Source of the DNA: Bacteroidota bacterium
GTDB lineage: Bacteria > Bacteroidota > Bacteroidia > Bacteroidales > UBA4417
DNA: 5,957 bases
NCBI GenBank assembly: GCA_020048595.1
Contig: JAIFMH010000123.1
Coordinates: 1 to 5,957 of the forward strand
Direction of reading: 5' to 3'
This document shows positions 1 to 5,957 of the stretch, in pieces (the stretch's first letter is position 1; the number at the start of each line of letters is the position of its first letter). The position numbers and the translations under genes were made by a program. Under the pieces are notes generated by a model that saw nothing but the letters and a program-made list of their open reading frames with translations, had not been told where the DNA came from and did no database searches.

Positions 1-300
1 TGCAAAAGGAGCCGAATAACCCCCCAAACTTTAATGCCATTCAATATATCTTGTATCTGCATCACTCTTGCTATTGAGATGGATAAATACTGATTATCCT
101 GGGGGCCAAAATGCTCAACCAAATTTTCCCTGTTCATTAGATATGCTGTAGAACCATGTACTGCCTGTAGACGAAGACCTATCCACCGTTTTACATTGTC
201 ACCATAACAATGATAAAAATTTGCTAACAGCCAATTGTTCCATTCTTCAAAGAACAAAGCCTTTAGCGTTGTGCATTGTAAACTGAAAGCTCCTTTTGCA
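1..300. repeat. 12-bp inverted repeat, one arm exactly at the left edge of the window
   Basis: The first 12 bases (TGCAAAAGGAGC) are the exact reverse complement of 289-300 (GCTCCTTTTGCA). Matching stops inside at position 13 / 288 and cannot be followed outward because the window ends. Both arms lie within the transposase remnant reading frame, so these are not terminal repeats of the element. Either a local inversion or duplication, or a fold-back artefact at a contig end, could produce this. Confidence 0.6.
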
Positions 301-529
301 CAGGGCTCCTTATCTTTTCCCAAACTATCAAAGAACTCTTGAATCTCTATACTCAAACTACGTTTGGGAATATTTATAATAATGCCAACCATTTGCTTAA
401 AGTTAATTTCCTACCTCGTGTAAAATCCTTTTCTGTTTGTGTAACCAAATTTCTGATCGAATACTCTTTGGATACTGTTTCTAAAAAATATTTTATTTCT
501 TCCAATATTCTTCCATTTGCTTCTACCAT
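1..529 (-). pseudogene. IS4-family-like transposase remnant, N-terminal half, frameshifted and cut by the window edge
   Basis: Reading the minus strand from an ATG at 529-527 gives 51 residues (starting MVEANGRILEEIKYF) and then a stop at 376-374. From about 383 down to 3, a second frame, shifted by one base deletion or two inserted bases, stays open for about 127 codons and continues the same protein. It contains PKRSLSIEIQEFFDSLG, the TTLKALFFEEWNNWL stretch and RLQAVHGSTAYLM. Together these resemble the N-terminal half of IS4-type DDE transposases common in Bacteroidota, recognised from memory of the family and not from a search. The (V/I)DGS motif that should carry the first catalytic Asp reads VHGS (His codon at 158-156). 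A frameshift plus a lost catalytic residue indicates a dead copy. The rest of the protein (second Asp, the YREK-type Glu region) would lie to the left of the window. The A/T run ATTATTATA at the break is a likely slippage site. A sequencing error could explain the frameshift but not also the His. Confidence 0.75.
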
Positions 530-586
530 TGAGTTTTTGTATTTAGACACTACAAAGAAGCATAGTAATTTGGGATAAAACTCAAT
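528..586 (-). repeat. 10-bp perfect inverted repeat over the transposase start codon
   Basis: ATTGAGTTTT at 528-537 and AAAACTCAAT at 577-586 are perfect reverse complements separated by 39 bases. On the minus strand the start-proximal arm ends with the A and T of the transposase ATG (529-527). A transcript reading in from outside the element would therefore fold the start codon into a stem. Fold-back protection of this type is known for IS10 and IS50 in the wider IS4 group. Its working here is inferred, and the element itself is dead. Confidence 0.5.
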
Positions 587-865
587 AGTTCTTTCTTTTA
601 TTCCTTAACTAAATGACATTGCCCTGATTGGGCTGTACCGTAGGGTCAAAATATTGGCAGAAAGATATTTACAAAGTCTTAAAAGTCCCGTAGAGGCGCG
701 ATATTTCAAGCATTTTAATGATCTTAACAAAGGTTTACCAGATAACAGAGATTTATTTTGTTTATGACAGGGGGTATTGCCATACTTCTCCGTATTAGTT
801 ATATTATGCAAATAATGAATGACCATATTTGAAATGCAAATAGTTTTAACAATAAAACCTAGGTT
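530..865. other. Non-coding region between the transposase remnant and the esterase gene
   Basis: This stretch of 336 bases shows no convincing gene on either strand; the short open frames here have no recognisable family pattern. It holds one arm of the start-codon hairpin (577-586), presumably the decayed outer end of the insertion element (no terminal repeat could be identified because the other end is not visible), two diverged short repeats (638-705), and the leader of the esterase gene. At 824-831 CATATTTG matches the Bacteroidota -7 consensus TAnnTTTG at seven of eight positions, about 35 bases before the esterase ATG. No TTG/TTTG box lies at the expected distance upstream of it, so it is only a weak promoter candidate. 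Confidence 0.55.
638..705. repeat. Two diverged copies of a CCGTAG...ATATT short repeat
   Basis: CCGTAGGGTCAAAATATT at 638-655 and CCGTAGAGGCGCGATATT at 688-705 match at 13 of 18 positions and start exactly 50 bases apart. The words 'CCGTAGGG(A)..AAATATTGG' and 'GTCCCGTAG(G)..GCGATATT' are ones I recall from non-coding repeats scattered through Bacteroidota genomes. That is memory, not a search. No coding role is seen. Confidence 0.4.
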
Positions 866-2308
866 ATGAAAAATAAAGTTACCCTAATTTCATTTTTTTT
901 ACTCGGCTTTTCTATTTTTTGTAGAAGTCAGTCGGTACCTGACAGCGTCTATCCTTCTGCTGATTTAGTGATCTCTTACCATACCGAATGGACAAAAACG
1001 CATTATCCTGTACGAATCCAGGAATTCAAAAATAATCCGTTGAAGCAAAACGATATCGTGTTTTTGGGTAATAGCCTGACAGAACTTGCTGGTGATTGGA
1101 GCCTGCGCTTTAATGCTGCAAATGTAAGAAACAGGGGAATTGCCGGTGATGTAACAGAAGGAGTTCTGGCACGGCTTGGTGAAATTTATTATTTCAAGCC
1201 AGCTTCAGTATTTATTGAAATTGGCATAAATGATCTTTTTGCATCCAAAACTCCCGAATTTATTGCCGGCAATATCTGTGAAATGGTGAGAAGAATCTAC
1301 CACAATACGCCGGAAACTAAGGTTTATGTGCGAACAATCCTGCCAACCTCCAACCAGTATTTAGTAGCGGATATCAAAGCGACAAATGATATTTTGCGAG
1401 ATAGTGCCAGTGTTTCAGGCTATACATTAGTTGAACTTCATGATTTATTTGCAGATGCTTCGGATCTTATAAAAACAGAGTATACTACTGATGGTGTGCA
1501 CTTAACCGCAGCCGGTTATGAAGTGTGGGTAAACGAAGAGAAGAAGTACATCCCTTCCACTCCATCGAGTAATTTGTTGAAAAATGCTGGTTTGAATTTT
1601 GGTACAGACTTTTGGGATATATCCGGTACTGCTTATATGTTTAACACAATTGACTGGTCACCCACTGCATCAGTATTAAGATCGTTCGGTAATAATTACT
1701 GGCAATGGCCCGACATAGCAGTAAATGGAAGCATAACACAAACGGTATCTGGTCTTCAGGATGGAAATTATAATTTCTCCTGTCAATTTGCCGGGGCTCA
1801 GCCAGGTAACAAAGCCTATTCGGCATTAATAGCTAAAGATGGAAATGGCGTGGAAACAACCAAGGAATTTACGATGCCCGCTACCTGGACTAAAATTGAA
1901 ATGCCAATTGCGGTTACCGGTGGGCAATGTACTGTTGGATTCACAATTCATGACACTACAAATTCCGTATTCTGGTTTGCAGCATCTGATTTTAATCTTT
2001 ATGCAGTTATACCAACTTCCACTCCCGATTTGAACAACACGGCTTCGATACATTTAGTTAATTATCCGAATCCATTCAATAACGAAACAACTCTGTGTTT
2101 CAAATTGCCATATTCCGAAAAGAACGCAAGGCTTGAAATTATCAGCCTGAATGGTATACTTCTTAAAAGCTTTTTTGAAAGTACTGTTGCTGCTGACAGG
2201 CTTTATAGTTATACTTTTAATGCCAATGAATATGCAGATCAAATCTTCATTGTACGATTGGTTACTTCTGATAAAGTAGTGACAAGAAAAATAGTTAAAA
2301 AGGGATAG
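866..2308 (+). CDS. Secreted SGNH/GDSL-family esterase with carbohydrate-binding-like domain and T9SS sorting domain
   Basis: A 480-residue exported hydrolase, probably an O-acyl (acetyl) esterase acting on a carbohydrate. Residues 1-23 form a signal peptide (basic start, then a hydrophobic run through IFC; no lipobox), probably cut near SQS. The SGNH core spans about residues 35-228. Block I is FLGNSLTE with nucleophile Ser70 (GNS instead of the common GDS). Block II is NRGIAGD with Gly94 as candidate oxyanion residue. Block III is GIND with Asn122. Block V is DGVHLTAAGY with Asp209 and His212. All four catalytic-type blocks are present, so the enzyme looks active. Residues 236-380 form a beta-rich domain (NLLKNAGLNFG... 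W..., QTVSGLQDGNYNFS, GQCTVGFTIHD, DFNLYAV) resembling galactose-binding-like CBM modules. Residues 397-480 (NYPNPFNNETTL ... ISLNGILLKS ... VVTRKIVKKG) match the T9SS type A C-terminal sorting domain, so export through the outer membrane by T9SS is expected. The nearest database relatives would be annotated as GDSL lipase, PAF-acetylhydrolase-like or acetylxylan esterase; the substrate cannot be read from the sequence. Confidence 0.9.
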   Translation: MKNKVTLISFFLLGFSIFCRSQSVPDSVYPSADLVISYHTEWTKTHYPVRIQEFKNNPLKQNDIVFLGNSLTELAGDWSLRFNAANVRNRGIAGDVTEGVLARLGEIYYFKPASVFIEIGINDLFASKTPEFIAGNICEMVRRIYHNTPETKVYVRTILPTSNQYLVADIKATNDILRDSASVSGYTLVELHDLFADASDLIKTEYTTDGVHLTAAGYEVWVNEEKKYIPSTPSSNLLKNAGLNFGTDFWDISGTAYMFNTIDWSPTASVLRSFGNNYWQWPDIAVNGSITQTVSGLQDGNYNFSCQFAGAQPGNKAYSALIAKDGNGVETTKEFTMPATWTKIEMPIAVTGGQCTVGFTIHDTTNSVFWFAASDFNLYAVIPTSTPDLNNTASIHLVNYPNPFNNETTLCFKLPYSEKNARLEIISLNGILLKSFFESTVAADRLYSYTFNANEYADQIFIVRLVTSDKVVTRKIVKKG

Positions 2309-2374
2309 TTAAAACGCTGATTTGTCAACATAAAATCCATTTATGTATCTGTTTTGAGCGTGGCTGTTTTAAAA
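2309..2374 (+). terminator. Possible terminator-like fold after the esterase gene
   Basis: TTAAAAC at 2309-2315 pairs with GTTTTAA at 2366-2372, ACGCT at 2314-2318 can instead pair with AGCGT at 2357-2361, and an inner hairpin ACATAAA / TTTATGT (2328-2334 and 2340-2346, loop ATCCA) sits between them. The inner stem is A/T-rich and no long T-run follows, so this is at best a weak intrinsic terminator. It starts directly after the stop codon, which is why it is listed. Confidence 0.3.
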
Positions 2375-2382
2375 TAGATTCA

Positions 2383-2390
2383 TACTTTTG
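2383..2390 (+). promoter_or_regulatory. Candidate -7 promoter element upstream of the fecR-like gene
   Basis: TACTTTTG is a full match to the Bacteroidota housekeeping -7 consensus TAnnTTTG. The nearest upstream TTTG (2353-2356) is 26 bases away, longer than the roughly 19-21 expected for a -33 box, so the match is one-sided. If used, transcription would begin near 2396 with a leader of about 100 bases before the ATG at 2501, independent of the esterase gene. Confidence 0.35.
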
Positions 2391-2425
2391 TTAAACATAA
2401 AAACTATACCGATCTGATAATGAAT

Positions 2426-2487
2426 AATTAACAGACCAAACAGGAGGCTGTAAAAAATATTAAAAGTTGCCAGCTGAATTAACAGAC
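2426..2487 (+). repeat. 11-bp direct repeat in the fecR leader
   Basis: AATTAACAGAC occurs at 2426-2436 and again at 2477-2487, 51 bases apart; with the next three bases (CAA / TAA) 13 of 14 match. The second copy ends 13 bases before the fecR-like ATG. An AGGAGG at 2442-2447 lies between the copies, but it is about 53 bases from the ATG and no credible gene start follows it. The repeat could be a paired protein- or RNA-binding site or the trace of a small duplication. Confidence 0.45.
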
Positions 2488-2500
2488 TAATTTATTCGAA

Positions 2501-3601
2501 ATGCCCGATACCAAAGACCTTCAAGCCCGATATTCTGTCTTGTTTAAAAATTACCTTAACAATGCCTGCTCTGTGCGGGAGGTGGAGGAGATATTGAATT
2601 TTATTGAAAACCCTCTCCACGCCGACTTTTTGAGGCAGGAAGCTAATTCGCAATTTTTATCAATTGATCAACGGAGTAATGATGAATTGAAAACCCCCGA
2701 AACCCAGTCGTCCATGGACAGGATACTGGACCGGCTGCACAAGCAGATAAGTCAGCAGGAAAAAGAATACACGGTTGCACCTGTCAGGAAAAATAAATTC
2801 ATGGTTTTTTTCGCAAAAGCAGCTGCAATCCTTATCCTTCCTTTGCTTGCCTATTCTGCCTATCTCACTTTTAAAACTCCGGATAAAAGTATTGCAGGAT
2901 CTGCCCAGGTAACCTGGCAAACCGTTAAAACTGCAGCCGGAATGCAAACAGATTTTATACTTCCCGACGGCTCGCATGTTTGGTTGAATTCTGGCTCCGT
3001 ATTGGAATACCCTGTTGCCTTTGCCCACGACATACGACAGGTTAAACTCACCGGTGAAGCTTTCTTTGATGTAAAAAAAGATCGGTTGCATCCGTTTATT
3101 GTTAATGCAGGAAGTTTGAATATTGAAGTTAAAGGAACAAGATTCAATGTTTGTAATTACCTTAACGAGACTAATTCGGAAATCACCCTTGAATCGGGCA
3201 GTGTCCGCTTGTTTGCCGGCGACTATAAGGATAAAAAAACAATGACTTTCATAAAACCAGGCCAACGCGCAATTCTTGACAATAACCTTGGTAAACTCTC
3301 TGTCTCGGAAGTTGATGTTGAAAAACACACATCCTGGAAAGAAGGGCAGTTGATTTTCAGGGATGATAAAATGGATGAAGTGGTTCTGAAACTGAACAGG
3401 AAATTTAACGTCGACATCAGCCTGCAGGATCCTGAACTTAAAGAGTACGTATATACTGCCACATTCGAAGATGAATCACTAGCACAGATACTTGGTCTGC
3501 TTAAAATATCAGCCCCGGTTAATTATGTGGCTTATAAGCCGATAAGGCTTGATGACAACTCGTTTTCGAAGCAAAAAATAATTATCACCAGGCGGAAATA
3601 A
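2501..3601 (+). CDS. FecR-family anti-sigma factor (inner-membrane sigma regulator)
   Basis: A 366-residue protein of normal length for Bacteroidota FecR-type regulators, which hold an ECF sigma factor at the inner membrane and release it when an outer-membrane transporter signals. Residues 1-95 are the cytoplasmic sigma-binding part (helical, charged). Residues 102-124 are a single membrane segment (FFAKAAAILILPLLAYSAYL). Residues about 143-237 are the periplasmic FecR domain with its signature blocks: LPDGSHVWLNSGSVLEYP, the VKLTGEAFFDV block, PFIV and VKGTRFNVCNY. Residues about 282-363 are a DUF4974-like C-terminal domain (GQLIFRDDKMDEVV, LNRKFNVDI, YTATFEDESLAQIL, a final KIIITRRK). That domain shares the STN-like fold and is thought to meet the STN domain of the partner transporter, which is encoded next, 121 bases downstream. 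The ATG at 2501 gives the full N-terminal region; no Shine-Dalgarno sequence is seen, as is usual in this phylum. The sigma-factor gene that normally precedes such a gene is absent. Confidence 0.93.
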   Translation: MPDTKDLQARYSVLFKNYLNNACSVREVEEILNFIENPLHADFLRQEANSQFLSIDQRSNDELKTPETQSSMDRILDRLHKQISQQEKEYTVAPVRKNKFMVFFAKAAAILILPLLAYSAYLTFKTPDKSIAGSAQVTWQTVKTAAGMQTDFILPDGSHVWLNSGSVLEYPVAFAHDIRQVKLTGEAFFDVKKDRLHPFIVNAGSLNIEVKGTRFNVCNYLNETNSEITLESGSVRLFAGDYKDKKTMTFIKPGQRAILDNNLGKLSVSEVDVEKHTSWKEGQLIFRDDKMDEVVLKLNRKFNVDISLQDPELKEYVYTATFEDESLAQILGLLKISAPVNYVAYKPIRLDDNSFSKQKIIITRRK

Positions 3602-3691
3602 GTCCTTTTTTGAAGTAAGCCTTATAGCTTCCTCCCAATACTGTTATAATTGCCATTTTCTCACATCGCCTACAATTGAAACGTATCAATT

Positions 3692-3699
3692 TAATTTTG
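3692..3699 (+). promoter_or_regulatory. Candidate -7 promoter element upstream of the SusC-like gene
   Basis: TAATTTTG matches the Bacteroidota -7 consensus TAnnTTTG and ends 23 bases before the ATG at 3723. No TTG/TTTG box is found at 17-23 bases upstream (the only near one, 3676-3678, is 13 away). Lack of a -33 box could mean use of an alternative (ECF) sigma factor, or a chance match in A/T-rich DNA. The 121-base gap after fecR leaves room for a separate promoter. Confidence 0.35.
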
Positions 3700-3722
3700 T
3701 GTTAACCCAATTTTACAAAATT

Positions 3723-5957
3723 ATGAAAGTAAAATTACTCACACTTTGGCCTGCAGCAAAAGCAAAAGTCAGCAAAGCACTTATGGTTACAGGCCTCACT
3801 TTAAGTCTTATGCTTCTCGGCATAACTCAATTATTTGCTGAAGAAGGATATGCGCAAACAGCACGAATTAACCTGGATGTAAGCAATAAGCCCATCAAGG
3901 AGGTGCTTTCTGAAATTCAGGAACAATCAGAATTCTACTTTATGTTCAACAGCAAAATTGTTGATGTGGAACGGAAGGTTGATATTCATGTTAAAAACGA
4001 ACCGGTAAGCCAGGTACTTACACTACTATTTAACGGTACTGATATAACCTTTACGATTGTTGACAGGCAGATTGTTCTTTCATCGGCTGCCAAACCATCC
4101 GGGCAACCGGCACCTACAAAAAAAATAACCGGAAAAGTTATAGATGACAAGGGCGTTTCCATTCCCGGAGCCACAGTTATGGTTCAGGGAACAACCATTG
4201 GAGTTACAACTGATGTTAACGGAGAATTTACTATCATGGTTCCGGATACTGTTACCAGTCTTTTCGTTTCATGTATCGGGATGACCAGCAAAAGGATTGA
4301 AATCGGCAACCAGGCTTCCCTGGTAATTGTGCTGGAAGCGGAAGCGATTAACCTTGACGAAGTTGTGGTAATCGGTTACGGAACTCAGAAAAAAAAGGAC
4401 CTGACCGGATCGTATGCCACAGTAAATACCAAGGATCTGAATAAGACAACACTCACAAATGTGGAAGGATTGATTGCCAATAAATTGCCTGGAGTTCAAA
4501 TGACACCATTCAGCGGTAAGCCCGGGGCTGGAAGTTCAATTTTAATCCGGGGAGGCGCTTCGTTAAATGCAAGTAATGATCCTTTGATAGTTATCGACGG
4601 TGTTGCGGTTGAAGGGTGGAACTCGGGTCCGGGAATGCTGAGCCAGCTCAATCCGAATGATATAGAAAGTTTTACTGTTCTTAAAGACGCTTCTGCTTCT
4701 GCAATCTATGGATCACGGGCTTCGAACGGCGTAATAATTATCACAACAAAAAAGGGAAGCCTGGGGAAAATGAAAGTGGATTTTTCGTCTAATTTCCGCG
4801 TATCAAAGCTCATTAAGGAAGTGCCGGTATTAACAGCAGCCCAGTACAAGGAAGTAGTTAATATGCTTGGCAGCAGCGCCACTCCTCCCGGCGAAGCAAA
4901 CACCAACTGGCAAAACGAAATTTACCAGGCTGCCCTTGCAACCGACAACAACCTGAGTGTTAGCGGAACCTATAAGTTTTTACCTTACAGGGCATCGGTT
5001 GGCTATCTCAATCAAAACGGAATACTCCGGACCGGAAAGTATGAAAGAGTTACTGCTTTGTTAAATCTCAGCCCTTCCTTCTTTAATGATCATTTAAAAG
5101 TAAATCTGAACGTAAAAGGCTCCAACGAAAACCAGCACCTGGCCAACGAAAGCGCCATCTGGGCAGCAACTTCTTTTGATCCATCCCAACCCGTTCATGT
5201 TGACGATCAGACTTATGGCGGATATTTCCAGTACACGCAATTTGCAGATAATCCGGCATTAGCCATTATAAATCCGGTAAGTATGCTCGAACAGGTTGAA
5301 AGCACCAGCAGTTATCTGCGAAGCGTTGGAAACATCCAACTTGATTACAGCCTTCATTTTCTTCCTGCACTTCATGTAAATGTAAATGCTGGTTACGATA
5401 TCTCGAAAGGAAAATACAAGTATTACACTCCGGCCAATTATTTCCCCGATAACATTGTAGGTGGCTATAATAATTCAGGCGATCCATCATCGGAAGTGCA
5501 AAATACAATGTTCGAATCCTACCTGTTTTATAGCAAAGAACTGGAGTCAGTTAAAAGTAAAATCGATTTTACGGCTGGTTATTCGTACAATAATTTCGTG
5601 ACTACCAACTACGACTACCCATCCTATACAGCCTACGGCACACTGATTCCAAACAGTGAACCAACATTTCCGTATGATGAACCGAGCCATTCAATCATTT
5701 CATTTTATGGCAGGTTTAATTATGCCCTTAACCAGAAATATCTGTTAACGGCAACTTTACGTGACGATGCTTCTTCCCGCTTTTCGGAAAAATACAGGTG
5801 GGGACTATTCCCGTCAGTAGCGCTGGCATGGAAAATCAAAGAAGAAAGTTTTCTTAAAAAAAGCACGGCTGTTTCTGACCTGAAACTACGGTTAGGCTAC
5901 GGGATAACCGGTCAGCAGGATGGAATTGCTAATTATCTTCATATTCCGGGTTACACT
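3723..5957 (+). CDS. SusC/RagA-type TonB-dependent outer-membrane transporter with STN domain (3' end outside window)
   Basis: 745 codons are open to the window edge with no stop. SusC proteins of this type run to about 1000-1150 residues, so the end of the barrel is missing. Such proteins import glycan fragments across the outer membrane with TonB energy, with a SusD lipoprotein as lid, expected just downstream. Residues 1-45 are a long signal peptide (basic N-region, hydrophobic 21-39, probable cut after YAQ). Residues 49-121 are an STN domain (INLDVSNKPIKEVLSEI, FYFMFNSKIV), the signalling domain that contacts FecR. Residues 135-212 are a CarboxypepD_reg-like domain (ITGKVIDDKG, IPGATVMVQGT, TDVNGEFTI). 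The TonB box is DEVVVIGYGTQ at 212-222. The plug spans about 226-343, with DPLIVIDGVAVEG (286-298) and LKDASASAIYGSRASNGVII (signature, ending near 339). The barrel follows, with the conserved LTATLRDDASSRF and YRWGLFPSVALAW (691-703) strands. The first ATG is preferred because long N-regions are usual; Met21 is a possible alternative start. The substrate cannot be inferred. Confidence 0.95.
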   Translation, partial: MKVKLLTLWPAAKAKVSKALMVTGLTLSLMLLGITQLFAEEGYAQTARINLDVSNKPIKEVLSEIQEQSEFYFMFNSKIVDVERKVDIHVKNEPVSQVLTLLFNGTDITFTIVDRQIVLSSAAKPSGQPAPTKKITGKVIDDKGVSIPGATVMVQGTTIGVTTDVNGEFTIMVPDTVTSLFVSCIGMTSKRIEIGNQASLVIVLEAEAINLDEVVVIGYGTQKKKDLTGSYATVNTKDLNKTTLTNVEGLIANKLPGVQMTPFSGKPGAGSSILIRGGASLNASNDPLIVIDGVAVEGWNSGPGMLSQLNPNDIESFTVLKDASASAIYGSRASNGVIIITTKKGSLGKMKVDFSSNFRVSKLIKEVPVLTAAQYKEVVNMLGSSATPPGEANTNWQNEIYQAALATDNNLSVSGTYKFLPYRASVGYLNQNGILRTGKYERVTALLNLSPSFFNDHLKVNLNVKGSNENQHLANESAIWAATSFDPSQPVHVDDQTYGGYFQYTQFADNPALAIINPVSMLEQVESTSSYLRSVGNIQLDYSLHFLPALHVNVNAGYDISKGKYKYYTPANYFPDNIVGGYNNSGDPSSEVQNTMFESYLFYSKELESVKSKIDFTAGYSYNNFVTTNYDYPSYTAYGTLIPNSEPTFPYDEPSHSIISFYGRFNYALNQKYLLTATLRDDASSRFSEKYRWGLFPSVALAWKIKEESFLKKSTAVSDLKLRLGYGITGQQDGIANYLHIPGYT

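Noticed and set aside
1..300. A MITE-like element bounded by the 12-bp inverted repeats
   Set aside because: The interior reads as continuous transposase coding sequence that extends past the right-hand arm, so the arms are not ends of a small non-coding element.
339..578. A 79-residue plus-strand open frame starting with TTG
   Set aside because: It lies opposite the transposase remnant, whose minus-strand reading is far more protein-like; no family pattern is seen in the plus-strand frame.
638..705. A CRISPR array
   Set aside because: Only two diverged units are present (13 of 18 identical), without further repeats or cas genes.
605..826. A 73-residue minus-strand open frame in the non-coding region
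   Set aside because: It covers the two CCGTAG short repeats and has no recognisable motif or leader; best explained as non-coding.
882..934. Lipoprotein signal (Cys19) at the start of the esterase
   Set aside because: The residues before Cys19 are SIF, which does not fit a lipobox, and the T9SS sorting domain implies an ordinary signal peptide.
2442..2447. AGGAGG as a ribosome binding site
   Set aside because: It is about 53 bases before the fecR ATG, and the only nearby start-like codon (a TTG around 2467) leads to a stop after seven codons.
2660..3328. A 222-residue open frame on the minus strand opposite the fecR-like gene
   Set aside because: It lies entirely within a well-supported plus-strand gene with all FecR signatures; its translation shows no recognisable family pattern and no start context. 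It is a shadow frame.

Overview
The window looks like a member of the Bacteroidota. It carries a SusC/RagA-type outer-membrane transporter with an N-terminal STN domain, a FecR-type anti-sigma factor ending in a DUF4974-like domain, and an exported esterase with a type IX secretion (T9SS) C-terminal sorting domain. It also has TAnnTTTG-type -7 promoter elements and A/T-rich leaders without Shine-Dalgarno sequences in front of the genes. The combination would fit an environmental Bacteroidales/Marinilabiliales-like organism, but the order or genus cannot be fixed from this stretch.

Layout. Positions 1-529 (minus strand) hold the N-terminal half of a decayed IS4-family-like transposase. It is broken by a frameshift near 374-385, has His where the first catalytic Asp is expected, and runs off the left edge. 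Positions 530-865 are non-coding: a hairpin-forming inverted repeat over the transposase start, then two diverged copies of a CCGTAG...ATATT short repeat, then the leader of the next gene. Positions 866-2308 (plus) encode a secreted SGNH/GDSL esterase with three parts: catalytic domain, a carbohydrate-binding-like beta-sandwich, and a T9SS sorting domain. Positions 2309-2500 hold a weak terminator-like fold, a -7-like promoter element and an 11-bp direct repeat. Positions 2501-3601 (plus) encode the FecR-family anti-sigma factor. Positions 3602-3722 are a short spacer with another -7-like element. From 3723 to the right edge (plus) runs the first 745 codons of a SusC-like TonB-dependent transporter; roughly the last quarter to third of its barrel is outside the window.

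How the genes fit together. In the Bacteroidota, FecR plus an STN-containing SusC is the trans-envelope half of an ECF-sigma signalling circuit. The transporter senses its glycan, its STN domain contacts the periplasmic part of FecR, and FecR releases a sigma factor that activates the locus. The sigma gene usually sits immediately upstream of fecR. Here that place is taken by the esterase gene and a 192-bp intergenic region, so the sigma factor is missing from the expected site. The esterase plausibly removes acyl groups from a polysaccharide at the cell surface before uptake, but its membership of the same regulon is an inference from position only. I see no clear sign of a wholly new system. 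The most notable points are the missing sigma partner, the multi-domain T9SS esterase beside a glycan-uptake locus, and several small repeat structures.
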